Positions 29,356 to 39,284 of a stretch of DNA of 64,000 nt are shown here, in pieces. The stretch's first letter is position 1, and each line of letters begins with the position of its first letter. Source of the stretch: Pictodentalium vernedei (Eukaryota; Mollusca; Scaphopoda; Dentaliida; Dentaliidae); contig CM062294.1 of NCBI GenBank assembly GCA_031216915.1, positions 165,743,455-165,807,454 on the forward strand. Reading direction: 5' to 3'. The notes under the pieces were generated by a model. That model made no database searches. It was not told the DNA's origin and was given only the letters and a program-made list of their open reading frames with translations. A program made the position numbers and the translations under genes.

Positions 29356-32065
29356 TAGCAATATTACAATATTAGATATATTTTTTCATAGCTAAAGTGT
29401 GAACAGTATTTGTAAATGTTTTACTTGTTACTTATTATTTCAACCAGATAATCATGGATTAAAGTTGAGGATGCACCTGCCCCCCCCCCCCCCCCCCCAC
29501 GGGTCACCGGGGATCATCAACACAAAATATTCAGAATAAGCAAGCAGATGTGTCTCCTCTGCACCAGAAACAAAATATTTAATGTGCTAATCCGTTCCCA
29601 ATGGTTAGTACTGTTTACACGAATATTTAGTCCTTGGAATGTCAGTAACGCTCATTGTTGTCGCCTAATTTCGTTTTAAAACACCCCCAAGTTGAAATCC
29701 ATGTTATCCAGCGCACGGAAGAGAAAACTGGCCAACGATTTCACTCAGTATGTGAAAGAACATAACCGTGTTTCAAACTATGGCATTCAAAACAAAAAAT
29801 TCCAGCAATTAAGTTCAATTTACAAAAAGATTTGTGGTGATTCGATTATCATAAATTGGTTCGAAAATGGTAAAATGGGTTGGTCCAACGATTTCCTTAT
29901 CCATAAAATATAACATTAAGAATAATTTCCATTTTTTATCACATGATTTGGGATACTTTTCTGAATTGAAACAACATAGAAAAGTTATTGGTGGAGAACA
30001 TTTTCAAAACGAAATTGGATATGGTCTGAAAGTGGTTCGATATCGGTAAAATGACTGTATCACCAATTCCACCCTTACCACCCCCCCCCCCCCCCCCCAC
30101 ACACACCCCGTCCACACTAACTCAATAAAGAAAATAAATTCGGAAGAATGAAAAGCCTCGTTTTATAAGAAAACTCAGTAGTTTACATTTGTGGAACCAC
30201 TGTTGTTTTTACGTTCTAGTGGGTGTTGCCTGTTGGGGCAACTGGTTTATTTTATTTATTTTTTTTTCGGGGGGGGGGGGGCGGGGTAGGGAAAGTAGTA
30301 TTGCTAAAATATGACTTTTTTTCTGGAGTTTGTACTGGGGAAATTAAAAAAAGTTACCAGCTACCCACTACTGAAATTCTGAATGGTCTTGAGTAGGGTG
30401 GGAATGAGACCACGAAGAGGGGAAGGGTGGTAAATACATGTGGTCTGATGAATGCAATATATTGTCAATTTTATGAGATGACTTCCATGAAATTCAAAAA
30501 TAATTATTAGAATATTTAAAACACAGTCAATATGACAATATTTTCCAGACACAGATTGATGTGTATTTTTAAATGACTAGTTAAGAATTATTTGCTAGTA
30601 TTTCTGTTTTACGCAGAGGTATTATTTTGCTTTAATTATCAGCAACAAAACTTAAGTTGAATGTCACCTATATGAATTAGCTACATGGGTGTATGAGATT
30701 GGTCAGAGGGAGGGGGATTTTTATAATTTTGGTAATATCAGGGTGGTGGGCAGAGCATTTTCATAGGCAAATTCGAGGAAAGGGTCTGCATTTTGATTTT
30801 GAAACAATAGTTCATGGCAGTTTGATTGGTCAGCCCCTATCCCCAAGAAAATGTCCAAAAGCCTATCATTAGTCACATTCTATCAGTCCTCATTAAAACT
30901 TCTTACTAAATGCAAATTCAGAATACCAAATTCCAAATTTAAGATTGACAAGATATTGGAGCAGACACATAAAAAAGTATTTTGTTTTGAAACCAGATAT
31001 TGACAGAACCGTTCAGATAACAAACTGGTGAAGTATAGTTTTATCACTAGCACAAAATAATGTAGACATTAATCAATCTTTGAAAATATTATCAACCAAA
31101 ATAAGTTGGAGCTTACTGCGAGAACACCCCCTCCCCCCCCCCCCCTCCCTTATTTCTCTTTGAGCCTCTGACTAAGACTGCTGGATACTCATTTCATTAG
31201 CTTTCGAGAAAATGTTGTCAGGTTATAGATGGATGTGTGTGTGGGGGGGGGGGGGGGGGGGGTAAAAAAGGTGTACAAACTAAATTACTTGTGGAGACAA
31301 GACATGACATTTTCTTGCAGTTATTGTGGCATTTTGTGCAATATACTTCTCCCTTTGTATACATGTCTATCTGTAGTAAATGTGGACAACCTAAACTAAA
31401 GCCTTTATTTTGTAAGTTCAGCCCATTTCAAACAAAAGTTATCAAGACTTGAGGTAAATAAAAAGAAGGCTAAATTTCAAGTCAGAAACTTTGTAATGTT
31501 GAAAAGTAAAGTGCTAACTTACCAAGACTGCAAAGTTCACTCAGAATGGAATCTCAAACTACCTCGCCCTCAGTTACTCTGAACGATTGAATGAATATCC
31601 AGGGAGGTTAATTTACTGCACAAAATGTCTTTTCTCGTCCAATGTGTACTTTTGTTACAGTGCAGAACAGAAATGACCGATGTCCTCATGCGATAGCCAA
31701 GTGGCAGTAGTGCATGTAAAGTCAAGCCGAGTTCAAACTTCTAATAGTTCTATTTTAGTTTCACTTTAAGTTTAAAAAGCACGAAATTTAAACAGAGCGG
31801 CCTGTTCGCACCGTATTGAAATTACAATCCTAAAACATTATCCATCCTCCAGATATAGTGATGCCTGCACACACACTTTTGAAAACACATTTCAGACCTC
31901 ATATATTGAGATCAGTGTCGTTAACCCATTCAAACATAAGTGTGGTTCTGTATATATCTTTAATGTTCATCTTTGTTTATTTTTTTTTGGTTGTTATTTT
32001 AGATTTTTTCAAACACAATTTTTTATGTTTTTTCAAACTCAGTTTTTTTTAATATTATTATTTGT
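29356..32065. other. Unassigned AT-rich DNA with poly-G/C tracts
   Basis: Homopolymers at 29480-29498 (C19), 30081-30098 (C18), 30269-30281 (G13), 31133-31145 (C13) and 31243-31262 (G20). A 73-codon open frame at 29692-29913 (MKSMLSSARKRKLANDF...) has no recognised motif. If the viral-like genes on either side came from one element, its missing genes would be expected here, but none is visible. Confidence 0.5.
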
Positions 32066-32446
32066 TTATATTACACCGTCGCGAGTTCTCTTCAATCCAG
32101 ATCCACTCGTCATTTTGGCTAAATCTTGTATGGGTACCACAACATCCTTAAAATCGTTCCAACTTTTCGGCGTTCGCTCTAACGTAGCTCGCTTCGCCGG
32201 TGGACTGATCAACTTGTCGATCAATGCGTCGGCTGCCCTCTTGCCAGCCACAGAAGCTATCCTACCACTGGCTTCGGAAGCGGCTTTCTTACTAGCATCC
32301 AAAGCCGTCTTCTTACCGACTTCAAACGCGGTCGATGCGAGTTTTCTACCTGCATCACTCGTGAACGCTCGCATTATAGAATCGACGATGCCAGAATCAC
32401 CTTGAACGTAAGTTCTGACGTATCCCCTGTTGTTTATCACCAACAT
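32066..32446 (-). CDS. Small Ala/Lys-rich protein of the Polinton/adintovirus-like set
   Basis: 126 codons, fully open. A central amphipathic helix-forming stretch runs from AFEVGKKTALDASKKAASEA to SVAGKRAADALIDKLISPP, and the C-terminus is basic (GLKRTRDGVI). Composition and size resemble minor virion or membrane-active proteins near the capsid genes of adintovirus-like elements, but this is only resemblance. It follows the DUF8207-like gene on the same strand after 140 bp of AT-rich spacer. Confidence 0.6.
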   Translation of the reverse strand: MLVINNRGYVRTYVQGDSGIVDSIMRAFTSDAGRKLASTAFEVGKKTALDASKKAASEASGRIASVAGKRAADALIDKLISPPAKRATLERTPKSWNDFKDVVVPIQDLAKMTSGSGLKRTRDGVI

Positions 32447-32586
32447 ATTTTTATTTTATAATATATATTTTGTTTTTTTCACTGGTAAATCGTTTGTTGT
32501 TTAAATTATACTCTTATTATTTTGTAGTGTAAAATTTACTCGTTTTATTTTATATATTTTGTTTGTTTCTCTCTACTTATTATATA

Positions 32587-33276
32587 TCAGTCCTTCAATT
32601 CGTTCATCAGTCTTTTGTAATCGCGCTTATTCAAAACCTGCTGCCTCAACAATTCATCGCATATGCTGACTATCTCATTATCTAATCCAGTGTTACCAGC
32701 GCGTCTACTTGCCATCAACAAACTCAATCTCTGAGACAGAGCGTCAGAATTGCTCGGAAGAAAAGTGGTTTTCACCCCTTTGCCAGTCACCGACTCGACG
32801 AACTTCTTATTCATATCCCATATGGGTTTCACCACCTTCGTCCACTTGTAACCTCTGTTGGCTTTGGGTCTCGTCTCTCTGGCATCGTTATTTCTCTTCA
32901 CGGTGTGGGTCTGAACCAGAATGTCGCCGTAATTGTCGAAATCCTGTTCCGTGTAATCTCCAGGCTTGTCGAAAAGGAGCAATTTGCGCAGTCCAGGAGT
33001 TAATTCGTACCTATTCGAACCGACGATTAAATTATCATCATCCTCTCGCACTTCTGTGTCGCCCACAAAAGTTCTACCGTCAGAATCCTTATAAATTCCA
33101 TACAACAGATCTCGCTTACCACCATCCTCGGACGGCGCGACGCTATCAGTGGTGATAGTCGAAGCTGTATCGTCGCTCTCGCTCACGTCGGTTTCGATTC
33201 TCATGGGAACGTAATCCGGTGTAGATTGAAAGGAATACTGTTTTGTAAAACTTCCGGGCAACGAACCCACTCTCAC
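32587..33276 (-). CDS. DUF8207-like protein of invertebrate Polinton-type elements
   Basis: 229 codons, open. The core motif RYELTPGLRKLLLFDKPGDY, followed by DFDNYGDILVQT and then YKWTKVVKPIWD, matches the pattern (xLTPGLxxLLxxKxPxxYTxxDxxxYxxIL ... YKW) I associate with DUF8207, a family of unknown function common in Polinton-like loci. The N-terminal 70 residues are acidic and Ser/Thr-rich. The C-terminal SLLMASRRAGNTGLDNEI and QVLNKRDYKRLMNEL look helical. It is the most upstream gene of the minus-strand set that I recognise. The family name is from memory and not from a search. Confidence 0.7.
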   Translation of the reverse strand: MRVGSLPGSFTKQYSFQSTPDYVPMRIETDVSESDDTASTITTDSVAPSEDGGKRDLLYGIYKDSDGRTFVGDTEVREDDDNLIVGSNRYELTPGLRKLLLFDKPGDYTEQDFDNYGDILVQTHTVKRNNDARETRPKANRGYKWTKVVKPIWDMNKKFVESVTGKGVKTTFLPSNSDALSQRLSLLMASRRAGNTGLDNEIVSICDELLRQQVLNKRDYKRLMNELKD

Positions 33277-33730
33277 AAGTAGAGGTGTCTCCAGACAGGA
33301 GACTGGAATGAAATCGTGTAATGTAATACAAACATCAGGGGGGATAATGCACGCTGATAACGGCGGAGCGAACCAAATGTGCCTGACAGATGCATCGGCA
33401 GTTCATGTCATTGAATTCTTTTGACGATAACTTCGGAATTTATCAAGACTGTCAACTGTTTTTAAACACATCGATGCGGTAAACAGATATATACTCACCT
33501 CGCTGTTTCAAGACTGCTGTAAATAAGCGAATATGCTAGCTTAGTTGAGGACATGACTGACTAGTTTTTGTTACCTAATTTCGATTGTGTGTCGACTGCC
33601 AAACGTCAACAAGCTGCAAGGGCGTAGTATTTATTAATGTATATGTATAGAAACTAAAGAGTTACAGTTTTCCTACAACGTTTTTTTTAATATTTATTTT
33701 ATCACTCTTTTTATGATATTTTCTGCAAAG
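33277..33730. other. Unassigned DNA upstream of the DUF8207-like gene
   Basis: No feature recognised. A terminal inverted repeat of the Polinton-like element might lie here, but no matching end is available for comparison. The left copy of the CTGCAAAG duplication is at 33723-33730. Confidence 0.4.
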
Positions 33731-34795
33731 GGTGTCGGGTCGTTTCGCCCCAAATCCCGTTCGCCCCATGGATCGTTTCGCCCCCATACCAGTTCGCCCC
33801 GGGTCGTTTCGCCCCAATTTTGAGAGTGGGTCGTTTCGCTCTACTTTTTCCTGGTGGGTGGCTTTGATAAAGAAAAAAAATTTATATAACACATCCAGTT
33901 TACAGTTGACTGATAGAAAATGCATTTGCTGTAATACAATGATCTTAAAATATAACATAACATATACATAACATCGAAACAGTTTAAACAAGATAGGATG
34001 TCTGAACAGTGAAATGTTGGATAAACAGTTACAATGCATCTGCATTTGTTATTTCTCTGCCATTCTTCGGGCAAGTATAATCTGCCACTTTGTTATTTTT
34101 CTATGCTATTCTTCAGACAAATATAATCTGCCACTTTTTCTGTCAGTGCTATTTTTCAGGCAAATATAATGCAATCAAAATACTTCATAAAATGAAAGAG
34201 TGATTATATAATAAACGAATAAAAACATGTATAATCTGTCGAATCCACCAGATTTGCAACGTCGATGTTTCTCTGCTAATCTTCAGGCAAGTATAATCTG
34301 CCACATTGTTATTTGTCTGCTATTCTTCGGGCAAGTATAAGCTGCCACTTTGTTGATTCTCTGCTATTTTTCAGGCAAGTATAATCTGCCACTTTGTTAT
34401 TTCTCTGCTATTCTTCAGGCAAGTATAATCTGCCACTTTGTTATTTTCTCTGCTATTCTTCAGCCACTGTGCTGTTACTCTGCTAATCCCCGGGCAAGTA
34501 TAACTTGTAAATTTTATTAAAATAAAAGCAAAAATGCCTTACCTTCACACCATAGGAGAAACCGTCACTGGATACTAGTAATCGGCCACCTCTCTTACTC
34601 CCCGTTTCATTTGTTTGTTATCAAAGTGGATTTACAATAAGGTAAGATTACCCTTTGGGCTGAAAAATTACCATTGAAAATAAAAAAAAAAACAACTTTT
34701 TACCCCGGGTCGTTTCGCCCCAATTCTGGGGGCGAAACGACTCGGGGCGAAATGACCTGGGGCGAATGGGAAAAGGGGCGAAACGACCCGTGACC
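33731..34795. mobile_element. Non-autonomous DNA transposon with 8-bp target duplication
   Basis: Flanked by CTGCAAAG at 33723-33730 and 34796-34803. The 21-bp ends GGTGTCGGGTCGTTTCGCCC(C) and GGTCACGGGTCGTTTCGCCC(C), read inward, differ at three positions. GGGTCGTTTCGCCCC-like words recur inside both ends (33771, 33801, 33829; about 34707-34790). No transposase. An 8-bp duplication fits hAT, P or KDZ-type superfamilies; the ends do not let me choose. Confidence 0.85.
34040..34505. repeat. About 45-bp tandem repeats inside the transposon
   Basis: TTCAGGCAAGTATAATCTGC recurs with changes near 34071, 34114, 34159, 34285, 34331, 34374, 34418 and 34490, alternating with TTTGTTATTTCTCTGCTA. Spacing is 43-46 bp, with a break at about 34175-34260. 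Confidence 0.85.
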
Positions 34796-34924
34796 CTGCA
34801 AAGTCGCAGGAAAGAATTTGGGTTTAGCTTTTGTTTATGCCATGGCTGGCATTAGTGCCAGATACATACATGTATGTGGAAATACGCAAACTTCTCGTAA
34901 AGCATTAACATGTACTAGTAGTAG

Positions 34925-35273
34925 AGCACCATTGCTTTTCGGCCTTGTGCGATTCGGTCCCAATATTTGTTGTGTGCTACTCGGCCTCTTATTGGGCCGA
35001 AAAGTCCAGCTTTCGAGGCCTAATGGTGTACAAAATAAATGATTTCACTTGACAGTTATTTGTTTATTTTTCTCTTGTTCAGTGATTATTTTCAGTTATT
35101 TTTGTTTTGTTTTTATATGTGCATTTTATGATTTTTTCTCATGGTCAGTTTTTCAACATGGAAAAAAAAACGTCATTGAAAGAACCTGATTAATTCCCGC
35201 AGACGAAAAGCACCTAACCCCGAGGCCTAAAAGCGTTTGACCAAAAAGCGCAGAGCCGAAAAGCAATGATCCC
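34925..35273. mobile_element. Second short inverted-repeat transposon with 8-bp duplication
   Basis: The direct repeat AGTAGTAG lies at 34917-34924 and 35274-35281. The ends, read inward, share CATTGCTTTTCGGC followed by looser TGCG...TTCGGTC similarity; internal GCTTTT-like words repeat. It is 349 bp with no coding. The duplication is low in complexity, so its weight is moderate. Confidence 0.6.
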
Positions 35274-35281
35274 AGTAGTAG

Positions 35282-36972
35282 AACCACATAAATGTGTGTA
35301 AATAAGCAAATCCCAGGGAAAGCATTAGTACCACATACCTTTTATATACAGGTGTGACTGTTTTAATTTGTATTTATCTAGATAAAGTGTCTTATGAATA
35401 TTTATCTGCTTAATTATATTTATTGATATACAGATGTGACTGTTTTCTTTGAGAAATTTTGGTTTGATGCTTTTTTTTCTGCTTAATTATGTTTATTTAT
35501 ATCTATTTATTTATTTACATAATTATATTTATTCATTTTATTTAACCTTTTATTTATATCTATTTTTTTATTTATATTTATATTTTTATTTATTTATATT
35601 TATTTATTTAAATATTTTTTTTCAAAAGAGATTTAGCAAGTCTTTGTACACACATGTACATAATTATACATTGTGTTACAATGTATCAGAGAATGTCTGT
35701 GGCACTTTCCAATAAATGTTAACAGTACTATTTGATTTTCCCTTGGAAAGATAATGACAGGATGTGTTTGTAGGGGTGGGTAGTACCGAAAAATGTCAAT
35801 GGTTATAAATCAGTATGGGCAATAAAAATTACTGTGGAGGGGGGTGGGAGGGGGGGGGGGCTGGTATGGAACCCCAGGAAGTGAAGTAGTGCTTATTGAC
35901 TGGGCAACAAATTCCTGGAATCGAAGTACTCAACAATGGGCAGCATGGCAATAAATGATGGACTAATTTTAACTTGTCTTCGTACCCTTTAACCCTTGTT
36001 ATGGTCACAATTTAATTAACTACTTTTGCAGAAAGTTACCTTAAACATCAATATTGATTAATTTTTTGCTGTTTAAGGCCACTTTTCATATAGGGTCTTG
36101 TGTGAGTGAAATTGCTGGGAAATCTACAAAGCTCCAATCGGCGCAAGCTTGAAAGTGCATTTTCAAGTTGTGAGTTCTGCCTGAACTGTGTGTATTTCAA
36201 AAGGATAGGAACATTCAAAGAGAGTTCTATCAAAGGACATGTATAAGGTATGTGACATAGACTTGCTAAACTAGCCGCCGACAAAGTGGATAAACCGAAT
36301 TCAAATCAGAACTATGTTGCCACAAGGTAATTAACATTGATAGTCGGGATTCCCCGGTAGTCAGAGCTGCAGACGCGTGCAAATGCAAAAGATTTAGTCT
36401 TGGTGTTTTAAGCTCCTGTTGCGAGCCCACGTCAGTGACATTTTAAGAGTGTACAGGGCTACAGATAGACAGGATTGATGAAAAACTGTTTAACCCCTGT
36501 GATAAGTCTTTGATTTGTGTTGATCAAAATGTTAAATGTGTTGAATATGGAATGAGTTTATTTTAAATGTAAATAAAAGAATTATTGTTATTTTAATCAG
36601 TGTTTGCTTTCCGCAGCCTGAAGTAATTAGGAATCGTACCTAACAAAGAATGAACCTATATTCCGAGTTCACTCAGCAGGGAAGAAAATCATAGTGCGGT
36701 CCCAACTCTGCTCTTCGAACCGAGTTCAGCCCATGGAGGGATTTCAACCCTCCTTATATTTTTAATGGCAAGGCTTGACAACCCCATGTCACCCCTTCCA
36801 CGCGGATGAAGGTGTTTGACACTATCCCCTCACACCTAGATGTGCTATCGTGTTGGTTCGCTAGAATAAACAAGCTACCAATGAAAAAGGACCTGTAGAA
36901 GGGTTAATATTTCAATTGAGGGGACTGAGAAATTGCTAGGGATGTGGGTGGGTTGGGTGTACGTGTATTATA
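35282..36972. other. Unassigned DNA
   Basis: Includes a TTTA/TTTATA-rich tract (35470-35625) that gives a spurious F/Y/L-rich ORF, and a G run (35850-35860). No gene or RNA recognised. Confidence 0.5.
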
Positions 36973-37230
36973 CAGTATGTGGAGAGTGGATTGTAACTAA
37001 ATCACCTGCAGAGTGGAGTTATCTCCCAAGCTATAACTTTCAAATTTTGTACATATGGACAAAAAAACACAAGCAATGTTTCAGCCAATGGACCTTCAGG
37101 TTTAACCCGGAGGCCCATTGGCTGAAACTTTGCTGGTGCTGGTTATGCTTTGCAACAAATTTGTAATTATTCCTCAGGTGGAATCTCCACTCTGCAGGTG
37201 ATTTAGTGATAATACACTCTCCATGTACTG
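36973..37230. mobile_element. TA-flanked inverted-repeat MITE (Tc1/mariner-like)
   Basis: The ends, read inward, are CAGTATGTGGAGAGTG and CAGTACATGGAGAGTG. The inverted similarity runs about 50 bp to AAATCACCTGCAGAGTGGAG, and the element is flanked by TA on both sides. It is 258 bp and noncoding. The centre contains a second hairpin, GTTTCAGCCAATGG/CCATTGGCTGAAAC, at about 37079-37131. Confidence 0.8.
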
Positions 37231-37298
37231 TATAATCCTTTCGTCAACGTAAAGGCCAATTTTGGCAAGTGTCATTTTTTATCTATACTGGGCAATAA

Positions 37299-37876
37299 TA
37301 GGGCTGCACGATATTCAAAACTAAATACTGGTATCGGTATTCAAAAAAAATACCGCAGTATACTGGTATATCAAAAACTGTTCAGATATATGAACACAAG
37401 TACCACAATCGAGACTCGAGGCATCACAGTCGGAACGAATTAGCATGCCTTGATGATGTGGTTCGAAACACCTTTATCCAACGCAGACAATATCAAAATT
37501 TATTATTTTCAAAATTAATTTATCAGATTTTCCCCAAAGATTTCAACAAAACTATATCAGGTGACCCCTCATTGGAACGCGCACAACGAGCTCGTTCCAA
37601 TGAGGGGTCACATGATATAGTTTTGTTGAAATTTTTTAAAATTATTTTTTCAACTGCGGAATTTGTATATTACGAGGGCCCAAGCAGATGATTCCTTGGA
37701 TAAAGGGATAATATATTACTCATTTGGGGCTAAAGTTAAAAAACTCAAGACATCTTGAAAATGAAATTATGGGTAAATAAATAATGACGATAAACCAATA
37801 TTTTTGTAATTACACCGGTATTCAATTGGTTTGAATACCGGTATATATCGGTTTATCGATATACCATGCAGCCCTG
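37299..37876. mobile_element. hAT-type MITE with 8-bp target duplication
   Basis: GGCAATAA flanks it at 37291-37298 and 37877-37884. The ends TAGGGCTGCA...TGCAGCCCTG fit the hAT terminal rule YARNG...CNYTR. It is 578 bp and noncoding. The centre holds a large palindrome (about 37538-37637): GACCCCTCATTGGAACG pairs with CGTTCCAATGAGGGGTC, with arms of about 41 bp reaching TTTCAACAAAACTATATCA. Confidence 0.88.
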
Positions 37877-37884
37877 GGCAATAA

Positions 37885-38564
37885 AACTGTTTGACTGAAT
37901 GCATGGAGATGAGAAAAGGAAATAAGGGAAGAATGCCCTGGTGGGATGTGTGGTTGAATATAGACCTCCTGATCACTGGACCATGGCAAATCAGAGGTTG
38001 GCCATAACATTAAATATCAGTACTTCTTGGAATTATAAGTGAGGGGTGGGGGTGTCAAAATAATAAAAATGATGCTGGATTGCTTTATCAGTAACTGAAT
38101 TTAATAAACAAAATACAAAATCGTAGAAATAAAATATGGTTTATAAACTGACAGAAACTGCAGCTGAAAATAAATATTTTGAATTATTATTGAGATTTTT
38201 TCAGGAATCAATACAGAATATCTTAATCAGTAACCAAAGTTTATTGAAATAAAGTAATGCATTTGCCAGATAATCTTCAAGAATTCAGTTATGAAAAATT
38301 ACTGAAATTCCAATTATTAAAGTATAAAAGGACACATGTTATTTATTATTCTAATTGTAAGTTTCACACATGTAATTCCACAAATATTTCCATTAAAATT
38401 GCTCAACACAGTCACACAAGCAAATTTATCCTGGATAAAAAGTTATGTGGTACTAATGTGTCCCCTGTGGTTTACTTGTTTCCAGTATGTGGTACTAATG
38501 CTTTCCCTGGGGTACGTATGTGGAAATGAGCACTCCCTTTTTTTATTTAAGGTGCTATATAGGG
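37885..38564. other. Unassigned AT-rich DNA
   Basis: No gene recognised. The two modest overlapping open frames lack motifs. Confidence 0.5.
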
Positions 38565-38962
38565 AGCGCGGTGGTGTTATGGTAACCGGTTCTCGTCAGA
38601 TCACCAAAGTTAAGCAATACCAAGCCTGGTTAATCATTGGATGGGTGACCGTCTGAGTGATCAATTTGGACTCCAGCATTGTGTTTATGGGTAAGACGCT
38701 TAACCCTGATTGTCCACATGGGGGCATGATGATGCCATGTACTAAGGCGTACTACACATCGATGGTATGCATGTGTTCAACCAGTCTAAACCTGCCTCTG
38801 CTGCAGTGCAGAGTTACGATGTTGGGGAGCTGGCAGGTACTTATCATTGCTCGGTGGTTCTCTCCAGGTACTCTTGTTTTCTCCACCTGTAAAACTGTCA
38901 CGGTCATGATTAGCCATTGTGCATAAGTATATGACCGTGAACACTATTAAATAAATAAAAGT
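38565..38962 (+). mobile_element. 5S-rRNA-derived SINE
   Basis: 38592-38656 aligns by eye with the 3' half of 5S rRNA: CTCGTCAGATCACC, AAGTTAAGCAA (box A), GCCTGGTTAATCATTGG and ATGGGTGACCGTCTG (box C). Downstream, GGGTAAGACGCTTAACCC and GTGGTTCTCTCCAGGTACTC plus TTTTCTCCACC are central and tail segments common to animal SINEs. The end is ATTAAATAAATAAA. The internal 5S promoter would allow RNA polymerase III transcription, and mobilisation would need a partner LINE. Left boundary uncertain by some 20 bp. It is not a functional 5S gene. Confidence 0.8.
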
Positions 38963-39284
38963 TACAGAATTTTGTTTTTGAAACTTCCACCTCTCATATT
39001 CCTTAAATTCAAATTAAATATATGCAAATTATACATCAAAATGAAGGTTGAGATGTATAGAATACAAAACACGTGTAATCAACTCTGGTTCCAGTAATAC
39101 AAAAACACTGCCACACAGACTGTATAATTTGTGAAAGCTCATTTCTTTTCAAGATATCTGGGAAATATATATTTTCTGTCAGTAGACAGAAGGAAAAAAT
39201 AAAAATATTCTGGCAGTTTAAATGTTACACAGCAGTAAGTAAATATTAAATCGATACTTCCGACAACTCAATACAGCTGAGTTG
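38963..39284. other. Unassigned DNA before the satellite
   Basis: AT-rich, nothing recognised. Confidence 0.5.

Noticed and set aside
35449-35715. Membrane-protein-like ORF rich in Y, L and F
   Set aside because: Product of a TTTATA microsatellite.
36600-36900. tRNA-like or small RNA gene
   Set aside because: No cloverleaf or box A/B pair could be found by eye.
38592-38656. Functional 5S rRNA gene
   Set aside because: Only the inner part matches, with many changes, and it runs directly into SINE body sequence.
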